Source: Acidobacteriaceae bacterium
GTDB lineage: Bacteria; Acidobacteriota; Terriglobia; Terriglobales; Acidobacteriaceae
Reading direction: 5' to 3'
NCBI GenBank assembly: GCA_003132825.1
Contig: PKYX01000028.1
Coordinates: 5,794 to 12,607, forward strand
DNA: 6,814 nucleotides
Made by a program: the position numbers and the translations under genes. A model generated the notes under the pieces. That model was not told the DNA's origin, did not search any database, and was given only the letters and a program-made list of their open reading frames with translations. Of this stretch, positions 1 to 5,152 are shown one piece after another. The stretch's first letter is position 1, and each line of letters begins with the position of its first letter.

Positions 1-261
1 CCGTTCGACGTCAACACACCCTATCCAACGGAGATCGCCGGCGTGCACTTCGACAACTACATCGACTGGATGAGGTCCTGCTGGTACATCTCGGCCACCG
101 GAAACCCCGCAGCCTCTGTGCCGGCGGGCTTTACGCCCGAAGGTCTTCCCGTCGGCCTGCAGATCGTCGGCCGCGACAAACAAGATTTCGGCGTCCTACA
201 GCTCGCGCACGCATTTGAACAAACAACCGGTTTCGGTAAGAGACACCCGGCTATCGCGTAG
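1..261 (+). CDS. Amidase-signature family enzyme, C-terminal part (5' end outside window)
   Basis: The reading frame is open from base 1 and ends at TAG 259-261, giving about 86 residues. The stretch from about residue 33 reads SATGNPAASVPAGF, followed by GLPVGLQIVGR, D and a final AFE. This is the characteristic C-terminus of amidase-signature hydrolases, the family of GatA and of aryl and aliphatic amidases, which hydrolyse amide bonds with a Ser-Ser-Lys triad. The triad lies in the N-terminal two thirds and is not in the window, so activity and substrate cannot be judged. The C-terminus ends naturally after GFGKRHP. No GatB or GatC gene follows, so a stand-alone amidase is more likely than the tRNA amidotransferase subunit. 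The family is nearly certain; the substrate is unknown. Confidence 0.9.
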   Translation, partial: PFDVNTPYPTEIAGVHFDNYIDWMRSCWYISATGNPAASVPAGFTPEGLPVGLQIVGRDKQDFGVLQLAHAFEQTTGFGKRHPAIA

Positions 262-567
262 AGGAACACTGGAATCCCAAACGCATGGCTCATGCTGAAC
301 AGAGCCCGAGATCAACGCGCAATCCCGAAGCTGCTTGGTTTTGGGACACAGAGCTTGACCGTGTTTATCGAAGACGTCGAGGCACATTTCGAAAATGCCA
401 AGTCTTTCGGAGTCGCGATTCTTGAAGACCTGCACGAGACCGTGTACGGCGAACTCCAGTATGGAGCCGAGGATCTGGATGGTCACCATTGGCTGTTCTC
501 GCGCCATGCCAGGGACGTGAGCCCAGAACCATGGGGCGCTACCGTGTCGCGCACGCAGCGGTCTTGA
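262..567 (+). pseudogene. VOC/glyoxalase-bleomycin-resistance-like protein, N-terminally truncated remnant
   Basis: From the ATG at 292 the frame gives 91 residues. It contains FGTQSLTVFIEDVEAHF, then a helix, then YGELQYGAEDLDGHHWLFS and DVSPEPWGA. That is the C-terminal beta-alpha-beta-beta-beta module of vicinal-oxygen-chelate (VOC) proteins, with Glu of YGE and the GHHW strand typical of this subgroup. Whole family members are about 130-150 residues with two such modules; the first is missing here. The frame also stays open upstream of the ATG, back to the amidase stop at 259-261. The codons there read IPNAWLMLN, which resembles the last strand of the missing module. This suggests that homology begins before the nominal start and that the 5' part was lost at the junction with the amidase gene. 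No good Shine-Dalgarno sequence precedes 292. A short functional VOC half-protein is possible but less likely. Confidence 0.65.
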
Positions 568-594
568 CGCCACGATTCCAACCGCCGTGATTCT

Positions 595-600
595 GGAGGA
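595..600 (+). promoter_or_regulatory. Ribosome binding site of the small membrane protein
   Basis: GGAGGA lies just upstream of the ATG at 604, with four bases between GGAGG and the start codon. It is close to the ideal Shine-Dalgarno sequence and fixes this start. The spacing is slightly short. Confidence 0.75.
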
Positions 601-603
601 CGA

Positions 604-960
604 ATGAACAAGCGCCCAATCTCTATAACCATCCTCGCCGCCGTGTATCTGATGGTAGGCACAGTTGGCTTTGTTTTTCATTTCAGAGAGATTCTCGTGA
701 GGCATGCAGTTCAATACGACGACGCGTTGATCGAACTCACAGAACTCATTGCAATCGCGTGCGGAGTGTTCCTGCTGCGAGGCCGCAATTGGGCACGCTG
801 GCTTACGCTCGCCTGGATCGCGGCCCACGCGGCATTCAGCTTCTTCGATTCACTGCAGAAGGCGGCGGTTCATAGTTTGATGTTAGTCCTGATTGCCTAT
901 CTGCTCTTTCGACCTGAAGCGAGAACCTACTTTCAGCATCCGGAGGAGATGGGTTCTTAA
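604..960 (+). CDS. Small four-helix integral membrane protein, function unknown
   Basis: A 118-residue protein with a strong ribosome binding site. Hydrophobic segments lie at about residues 8-26, 41-58, 63-81 and 87-102, so four membrane helices are likely. Positive residues (RGRNWARW at 59-66) sit between helices 2 and 3. The tail RPEARTYF is polar. The pattern of short hydrophobic helices, an RNWARW loop and a final FRPEARxYF resembles conserved hypothetical membrane proteins I associate with Acidobacteriota, but I cannot name a domain. There is no catalytic motif and no cysteine pair. It stands alone: a remnant lies upstream, and the next gene downstream is convergent. Real coding is supported by the start signal, the length and the hydrophobic periodicity. 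Confidence 0.8.
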   Translation: MNKRPISITILAAVYLMVGTVGFVFHFREILVRHAVQYDDALIELTELIAIACGVFLLRGRNWARWLTLAWIAAHAAFSFFDSLQKAAVHSLMLVLIAYLLFRPEARTYFQHPEEMGS

Positions 961-1065
961 CCAGCACTCCAAGATGCGCTGCCGCTGTTCTTGTTACGCC
1001 GTCGCGAAGACACAAAAGGGTGTGGGTGTTATCCGGCCATTTTTCCGGTGAGTTCTGTGTTTCGA
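961..1065. other. Convergent intergenic gap
   Basis: 105 bases separate the stop of the small membrane protein and the stop of the MOSC gene on the opposite strand. I looked for a bidirectional terminator and found only a 4-bp CCGG...CCGG pairing around 1032-1048, with a T-run in its loop. I do not consider that a terminator. Nothing else is apparent. Confidence 0.5.
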
Positions 1066-1818
1066 TCACCCACGTTCCCTTTTCTCGGTCGCCGCACGGA
1101 GGAGTATGGTCTGTCCGACCGCCAGTTGACCGATGCGAGTGACCGTGCCGTAGATTCCCGCGTTGTTCTGGTTCGCATGAACGACCGCCTTTAGCACTTC
1201 TGGCGCCGGGCTTGCTGAGTCGGGATCAAGGTTCACCATCGAGCAGCGGACGTCGCGCATCGTGACGGTGATGGCGGGGGCGTCGTCCCCCTCGCCGAAT
1301 GAGAGCACACCGCCCAACCACTCGTCCTCCTGGAAGGGAACCGATCGCAGCAAACGAACCACAACATTCGGGCGAAATCGTCGCACGTCCGGGCTCCGCC
1401 CTGCGAGTCGTCCGATCTCGCGCACCGTATCGGAGGCGATCACGGAGATGCTCGCCTCATCGAAGATGCCATGCTTCAACTGCATCATCTGCACGGGAGC
1501 CCCGTACCGATGTCCGACCTCGGTGGCCAGGTCCTCCCCGAAGACAGGCATCTCTTCGCCATCCGGCGTGCGAATATGCGTAGGAAGGTCTCCCGGAGCA
1601 CCATCTTCACGGCGCTGCGGAGCAAACAGGAGCAGGTCGGGAAGCTTGCTTGCTGTTAGCCACGGGAACCCGCTGCGGTCATCAATCCGCCGGAATGCTA
1701 GGCGTCTGTCGCCATCGAGGCCGTGCCAGCCCAGCTTGGCGACCTCGAGTCGTTCGCCGCCCATGGACTTCACGGGATACCGGAAGATCGCCTCCACATG
1801 TCCGATTTCTACGAGCAT
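1066..1818 (-). CDS. MOSC-domain protein with N-terminal beta-barrel domain
   Basis: From the ATG at 1816-1818 this is a 250-residue protein. An N-terminal beta-barrel domain (MOSC_N type) covers about residues 4-110, with RYPVKSMGGE (13-22) and GLDGDRRLAF (33-42). The MOSC domain follows from about 120 to 245, with RRFRPNVVVR (146-155), the conserved cysteine C192 in MRDVRCSMVNLDPD, and NNAGIYGTVTRIG (218-230). MOSC proteins handle molybdenum-cofactor-linked sulfur or act as Moco-binding reductase modules (MOCOS C-terminal, mARC, YcbX). C192 is the expected functional residue. The frame stays open upstream to 1971, but those 51 residues are basic and low in family character and run through an inverted repeat. 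The conserved protein starts at MLVEIGHVEAI, so I chose 1818. The Shine-Dalgarno match (GGCGGA, 12 bases upstream) is weak. No Moco genes are adjacent, so its partner reductase is unknown. Confidence 0.9.
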   Translation of the reverse strand: MLVEIGHVEAIFRYPVKSMGGERLEVAKLGWHGLDGDRRLAFRRIDDRSGFPWLTASKLPDLLLFAPQRREDGAPGDLPTHIRTPDGEEMPVFGEDLATEVGHRYGAPVQMMQLKHGIFDEASISVIASDTVREIGRLAGRSPDVRRFRPNVVVRLLRSVPFQEDEWLGGVLSFGEGDDAPAITVTMRDVRCSMVNLDPDSASPAPEVLKAVVHANQNNAGIYGTVTRIGQLAVGQTILLRAATEKRERG

Positions 1819-1852
1819 GCTCGATCCGAGTCCGCCCAACAGATAGGGTCGC

Positions 1853-1911
1853 TTCCGTAGGCGCAGCGACGAGGATGTGAGTGCATGTTGGAAGCTGGTG
1901 CGCCTACGGAA
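1853..1911. repeat. Perfect 13-bp inverted repeat upstream of the MOSC gene
   Basis: TTCCGTAGGCGCA at 1853-1865 is matched exactly by its reverse complement TGCGCCTACGGAA at 1899-1911, with 33 bases between the arms. The repeat lies 35-93 bases upstream of the MOSC start, on its transcript side. It could be a large stem-loop in the 5' leader, a two-site operator with centres about 46 bp apart (four to five helical turns), or the ends of a tiny mobile-element remnant. No target-site duplication is evident. The arms are certain; the role is not known. Confidence 0.7.
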
Positions 1912-1930
1912 ACAGCCTGTTGGACTAAGC

Positions 1931-1946
1931 CGCGGCCTTCGCCGCG
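1931..1946. repeat. Short inverted repeat in the AraC pseudogene tail
   Basis: CGCGGC-CTTC-GCCGCG forms a perfect 6-bp stem with a four-base loop, just beside the terminal TAG of the AraC remnant. There is no adjacent T-run, so a classical terminator is not supported. It may simply reflect GC-rich codons. Confidence 0.35.
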
Positions 1947-1964
1947 TATGGAGATTGTACGTGA

Positions 1965-1990
1965 TCGCCACGGCTATATTGCCGTGGCGA
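1965..1990. repeat. 10-bp perfect hairpin at the 3' end of the AraC remnant
   Basis: TCGCCACGGC (1965-1974) and GCCGTGGCGA (1981-1990) are exact reverse complements around the six-base loop TATATT. It lies in the former coding frame, over the codons for SPRQYSRGD. The stem is strong but neither side has a T-tract, so intrinsic termination would be weak. It may be an RNA stability element or chance in coding sequence. Confidence 0.5.
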
Positions 1991-2431
1991 ACAGCCCATG
2001 ACCCTCCTGAAGGTTGTGCTGAAGGCGCTTTCGGATTGCTAGGCGAGCGACAGGGCGATGGTGGAAATGGGATCTCTGGAATGCGCCAGTTTGTCCCCGG
2101 CCAGCAGCATTCGCCAGCGTGTCAGGTATTCGATGGGTGACGCCCCAACCGCCAGTTTGAAGTTCAGGGCAAAGGTCGATCGCGACATGCCGGCGCGCTC
2201 TGCCAGCTCCTGCAATGTCCAGCGATGCGCCGGATCGTCGTGCATGGAGTTGATCGGCCGCTCTCATCTGTTTATCTGCCCGGGCGATGAGCCAGCCAAC
2301 GCCACCTCTCAACCCTTCCGCCAGATGCAGCCGCAGGGCCTAAGCCAGCATCATGTAGGCGAGGTGTTGTGCCACCAGAAAGCCGCCCGGCTGCCGCTCG
2401 CGCAGCCCCTGCATCATCCGCTCCAGAAACC

Positions 2432-2446
2432 AGCGCAGCGCAGCGC
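2432..2446 (-). repeat. Triple tandem AGCGC repeat causing a frameshift
   Basis: Three tandem copies of AGCGC (GCGCT on the coding strand) sit inside the AraC remnant. Removing one copy restores the continuous reading AALRWFLERM across the break, so the third copy is probably a slippage duplication. Confidence 0.75.
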
Positions 2447-2636
2447 CGCCTTGTCCGATTCTTTCCGGATGTGCACCATGGGCGGCAGCGCCCCCAACAG
2501 GATGCCGGCATGATTGCCGGTCAGGGCGAAGTGCCCACCGACAGGAAGGAAATTCCCGCCGCCATTGCACGAGGCGATGCTGGGATGGCGGGTTTCCGGC
2601 TTCCGATGAAACCCAACTGTCAAATGCCAGGACTCG

Positions 2637-3488
2637 CTAGAGCGAATGAAACTTCACGCCGGGTCCCAGTCCCGCAATGAACCCTATCGCCAGGACCACG
2701 GCGGCGATGATCCATCCCGGGCTGCGTTCGATTTCGGGCATCTGGAATTCGCTGCTGGGGATGCGCGGGCCATAGAGTAGGTTACACATCCATGCCAGTC
2801 CGGAGTTGCCCCCGAATGACGCAGCTGCAGCGGAGATCAGAATCAACAGCGGCCCTACCGGATTCAGCGCGCCCGCAGCACAGGCGAGGACCCCGGCAGT
2901 GAGATAAGGCGTGACCGTGAGCTGGCGCGCGCGCCGCACACGGATCTTCGCATCTTTCCCTAAGAACGGACGCAGTTCGCGCAAGGACAGGGGCACAAAC
3001 ACAAAGAAATAGGTAACGACCCCCAGCGCAGCCAGGCCCATGCGCCACGCCCAGGCTGGCTGCCATCCTGCCACCACCGCCGCCCAGTCGCCAACGTTGC
3101 CGATGCCGGAGAACAGAAAATATCCGCCTACGCTAAACAGATTAAACGTCATCAGCAGCCAGAAGAAATAGCGCCAAGATGCCGACCGTTTGACGGCACG
3201 CGCGGCGACCCAGAACAGCGCTCCAAAGATCAGATTGGCGAGGGTCCCGCCCGCCGCCACCAGAGGCGTGTCCGCGCTGCATTCGAAGTGCACCGTGGAG
3301 AGCACCAGCGGCCGCCCACCTGTCGCTAGGCACATGCCTCCGTGACCAAGCCCCTCGTGGATAAAGTCACCAATCACTGTAGCAGCCACGGCGATCGCGG
3401 CAATGGTCAATAGATCGGGCTTGGTTGCTTCCAGCAAGCGTGGCGGACTGGACTCTGCTGTTCGGTCTTTCGCAGTATTGGCGGCCAT
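2637..3488 (-). CDS. Polytopic membrane protein with HExxxHG motif, possible metallopeptidase-like, function unknown
   Basis: From the ATG at 3486-3488 this is a 283-residue protein. A polar N-terminus (1-22) is followed by hydrophobic segments at about 25-43, 76-97, 107-128, 148-168, 194-224 and 258-278. At the end of the first helix comes HEGLGHGG (H44, E45, H49), placed like the zinc-binding HExxH of site-2-protease or M50-type intramembrane peptidases but with one extra residue between E45 and the second histidine. C53 and C70 flank the loop after it. Further points are SGIGNVGDW (127-135) and ALNP (207-210). I do not recognise a named family. Intramembrane metalloprotease ancestry or another zinc role are both guesses. 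The frame is open upstream to 3794, but that part overlaps the permease and reads as Arg/Trp-rich shadow, so the inner ATG is preferred. There is no Shine-Dalgarno sequence; a TACAAT box six bases before the ATG suggests a leaderless mRNA. The gene lies 133 bp after the permease on the same strand. Confidence 0.8.
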   Translation of the reverse strand: MAANTAKDRTAESSPPRLLEATKPDLLTIAAIAVAATVIGDFIHEGLGHGGMCLATGGRPLVLSTVHFECSADTPLVAAGGTLANLIFGALFWVAARAVKRSASWRYFFWLLMTFNLFSVGGYFLFSGIGNVGDWAAVVAGWQPAWAWRMGLAALGVVTYFFVFVPLSLRELRPFLGKDAKIRVRRARQLTVTPYLTAGVLACAAGALNPVGPLLILISAAAASFGGNSGLAWMCNLLYGPRIPSSEFQMPEIERSPGWIIAAVVLAIGFIAGLGPGVKFHSL

Positions 3489-3494
3489 CGCCGC

Positions 3495-3500
3495 ATTGTA
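3495..3500 (-). promoter_or_regulatory. Candidate -10 box giving a leaderless transcript of the HExxxHG protein
   Basis: On the minus strand TACAAT (five of six matches to TATAAT) is followed by exactly six bases and then ATG. Transcription would therefore begin at the A of the start codon. No convincing -35 is seen; the expected place reads GACGCA. The absence of a Shine-Dalgarno sequence fits. Confidence 0.5.
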
Positions 3501-3520
3501 GCAGCGGAGTTGAGCAGTGC

Positions 3521-3552
3521 GTCGCGGGCGAAACATGCCGCGCCCCCGCGAC
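3521..3552. repeat. 8-bp GC-rich inverted repeat between permease and HExxxHG gene
   Basis: GTCGCGGG (3521-3528) and CCCGCGAC (3545-3552) are exact reverse complements with a 16-base spacer. The proximal arm overlaps the -35 region expected for the TACAAT box, so an operator is possible. It could also stop read-through from the permease, though there is no T-run. Confidence 0.45.
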
Positions 3553-3621
3553 CATTGTCTGCGCGCTAAGCCGCCAGCCCTCTGAGCAATTTGGAGCCGA
3601 GGAAGCGCGACGACGCCTTCG

Positions 3622-5022
3622 CTAACGCGCTGAGTAGCGGTCACGCGCCTGCCATCCGTGCCAGGCAACCGCCGCCGCCAGATAGGCGAGGAACAGGTAG
3701 GGCAGCCAGTTCTTCGGAGGCTCTGGTACCGGATAGAGAGTTCCCTCGAGCACCAGGACCATCGCCACCACCGAGGCTGCCGCCAGCACCACAATGGCCA
3801 TGGAGAGCTTCTTCTCGGCCTTCAAGTGCAGCGGAAGTGCCACCGCCACGAGTGCGTACACCGTGATGAAACCATAGGTAGCCAGCGAGCCCATCCAGTC
3901 ATAGATCGTTTCGCCGTTCGCCCGGGCGAGCATCAGCCCGACCGGCAGCAGCATGGTCGCAAGACCGGTCACCAGAACCGCGGTGTGGGGAGTGGAGTTG
4001 CGGTCGTGCGTGCGGCTTATCCAGCGATGCGTCATGCCGTTGTGAGCCATCATGAACAGCACGCGTGCAGCAGCGGTGACACACGCCAGTGTGCAGGCGA
4101 GCATGCTCACCATGGCGCCAATATCGATCAACGGGCCCAAACGGGCCGCTCCGACGGCGGTTGCCAACACGCTCATGGGGGACGCGCTCTGATCGAGGGC
4201 TCCCGCTGAGGCGGGAAAACCGAGCACCTCCGTGTATGACGCGGTGATGAAGAAGAGGCCGGACAACAATGCGCTCTGGATCACCGCGCGCGGGATGGTC
4301 TGCAGCGGGCTCTTGGCCTCTCCACCGAGCGTGGTGGCGCTCTCGAATCCTACAAAGCTGAACATGGCCAGCACGACACCGAGCCTGACTCCGCTCCAGC
4401 GCACGCCGCGCAGTGTGAACTGCGCCGGATCGACGCGCAGCCCATGCTTCCAGAGCAGCATCGCGAAGACAGCGCCGATCAGGGTTACCGACACCAGTTC
4501 GATGTACACCATAAGTTGCGTCGAGATCTTTACATCGCGATAGGCAACCGCGGTCGAAAGCGCGACTGCCAAAAACGCGAGGAAGATCGGGGAGGCGCTC
4601 ACGCCAAAGAACTCGCTTAGCACCACATTGCCATAGTGGACAAAGCCGCCCGCTACCGAAGCGCCGGTGGCCAGGTACGCCAGCAGCAGAGCCCAGGCGG
4701 AGATGCTGCCGAGAACAGGATGCAGCGACGAGGTGGCATAGACATAGAGAGAGCCGGGCGAAGCCGACTCCCGCGCAAACCGCGCCACGCATAGCGCAAT
4801 CAGCAGGGTGCTGGCCATGGCCAGCAGATATGCCAGCCAGGTTCCGTTCCCTGCCGAAGCGAAGACCAGCGGCACCGTCATGGCGGGCGAGCAGGTCGGC
4901 CCCATTGTCGAAATGGACTGCGCCAGCGTATCGAGCGACCCCAAGGCTTGGCGGTGCAGTCCGTAACCCGGTTGTGTGTCAGTTACGGGTTGCATTTCCG
5001 CGGTTGCGCTTGCACGCTTCAA
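3622..5022 (-). CDS. APC-superfamily amino-acid-type permease
   Basis: A 466-residue protein with about twelve hydrophobic segments. The N-terminal region carries SLDTLAQSISTMGP (29-42), the unwound first-helix region of APC transporters. FSFVGFESATTLGGEAKSPL followed by TIPRAV (221-247) is the family hallmark around helix 6 and the loop after it. AARVLFMMAHNGM...STPHTAV (318-349) is the conserved loop before helix 9. Such proteins import or exchange amino acids or amines with protons; the substrate cannot be read from the sequence. The listed start is TTG 5020-5022, favoured by tandem GGGAAG on the minus strand six bases upstream. ATG at 4993-4995 (residue 10) is the alternative and would give 457 residues. 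Length is normal and no lesion is seen. It is divergent from the deaminase gene, so a pathway link is possible, but cytosine is classically carried by NCS1-type permeases, not APC. Confidence 0.92.
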   Translation of the reverse strand: MKRASATAEMQPVTDTQPGYGLHRQALGSLDTLAQSISTMGPTCSPAMTVPLVFASAGNGTWLAYLLAMASTLLIALCVARFARESASPGSLYVYATSSLHPVLGSISAWALLLAYLATGASVAGGFVHYGNVVLSEFFGVSASPIFLAFLAVALSTAVAYRDVKISTQLMVYIELVSVTLIGAVFAMLLWKHGLRVDPAQFTLRGVRWSGVRLGVVLAMFSFVGFESATTLGGEAKSPLQTIPRAVIQSALLSGLFFITASYTEVLGFPASAGALDQSASPMSVLATAVGAARLGPLIDIGAMVSMLACTLACVTAAARVLFMMAHNGMTHRWISRTHDRNSTPHTAVLVTGLATMLLPVGLMLARANGETIYDWMGSLATYGFITVYALVAVALPLHLKAEKKLSMAIVVLAAASVVAMVLVLEGTLYPVPEPPKNWLPYLFLAYLAAAVAWHGWQARDRYSAR

Positions 5023-5028
5023 GCTGCA

Positions 5029-5039
5029 CTTCCCTTCCC
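5029..5039 (-). promoter_or_regulatory. Ribosome binding site supporting the TTG start of the permease
   Basis: The minus strand carries overlapping GGGAAG copies (5034-5039 and 5029-5034). The nearer one is six bases before TTG at 5022. The downstream ATG at 4995 has only a weak CGGAA before it. Confidence 0.45.
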
Positions 5040-5095
5040 AGGTTGAGTCTTGGCGGCCGCAGAGAGGGCGGGGATCGGCTGCGGGCTGAGCTTTC

Positions 5096-5125
5096 AGTTT
5101 CGAGGCCGAACCATCCTTGAGTCAA
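5096..5125 (-). promoter_or_regulatory. Candidate promoter of the permease
   Basis: TTGACT (minus strand, 5125-5120) matches the -35 consensus at five of six positions. After 18 bases comes GAAACT (5101-5096), a three-of-six -10. The start of transcription would fall near 5089, leaving a leader of about 67 bases before the TTG. The -10 is weak, so this is tentative. Confidence 0.35.
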
Positions 5126-5126
5126 G
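5116..5126. promoter_or_regulatory. Interrupted palindrome CTTGA-G-TCAAG shared by the divergent promoters
   Basis: An 11-bp symmetric site lies in the 130-bp gap between the permease and the deaminase. The -35 candidates of both directions (TTGAGT on plus, TTGACT on minus) overlap on it. It could be a coincidence of two opposed -35 boxes or a single control site for both genes. Confidence 0.45.
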
Positions 5127-5146
5127 CGGATTGCGAGTGGTAGGCT
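5117..5146 (+). promoter_or_regulatory. Candidate promoter of the deaminase, leaderless type
   Basis: TTGAGT (four of six) is separated by 18 bases from TAGGCT (TANNNT form), and six bases later comes the ATG at 5153. Transcription would start at or next to the ATG. The AGG inside the -10 could alternatively be a poor Shine-Dalgarno sequence of a longer transcript. Confidence 0.4.
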
Positions 5147-5152
5147 CGGGCC

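Larger units (their letters stand above)
1925..2575 (-). pseudogene. AraC-family transcriptional regulator, decayed (two frameshifts, two nonsense codons)
   Basis: Joining three frames gives one continuous AraC-family protein with an N-terminal cupin-type sensor and a C-terminal double helix-turn-helix. Homology begins near 2566 (GGHFALTGNHAGILLGALPP, then VHIRKESDKAALR). The frame then shifts at 2432-2446 and continues WFLERMMQGLRE, then AYMMLA. A TAG at 2340-2342 stands where Gln is expected. The frame resumes with ALRLHLAEGLRGGVGWL. It shifts again at 2255 and gives MHDDPAHRWTLQELAERAGM, SRSTFALNFKLAVGASPIEY and LTRWRMLLAG, which cover the first helix-turn-helix and its linker. A second TAG (2039-2041) replaces the tyrosine usual in the second helix-turn-helix. 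The frame then continues SESAFSTTFRRVMGCSPRQY to a stop at 1925-1927. The first part of the cupin domain is missing, the 5' end stopping near the 3' end of the neighbouring gene. Such proteins are normally about 300 residues. No functional product is expected. Confidence 0.88.

Noticed and set aside
1032..1048. CCGG...TTTTTCCGG as a terminator between convergent genes
   Set aside because: The stem is only four base pairs and the T-run is in the loop, not after the stem.
1262..1846. Long plus-strand frame of 194 residues opposite the MOSC gene
   Set aside because: Ser/Arg/Pro-rich antisense shadow of a strongly conserved gene; no start signal.
1819..1971. 51-residue N-terminal extension of the MOSC frame
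   Set aside because: Basic, low-complexity residues that run through the 13-bp inverted repeat and into the end of the AraC remnant; conserved MOSC_N sequence begins at 1818.
3489..3794. N-terminal extension of the HExxxHG protein frame
   Set aside because: It overlaps the permease 3' end in another frame, is rich in Arg and Trp, and lacks any membrane or domain character; the ATG at 3488 is better.
3899..4792. Long minus-strand frame of 297 residues inside the permease
   Set aside because: An out-of-frame shadow, rich in Arg, His and Cys, of a permease with clear family motifs and membrane periodicity.
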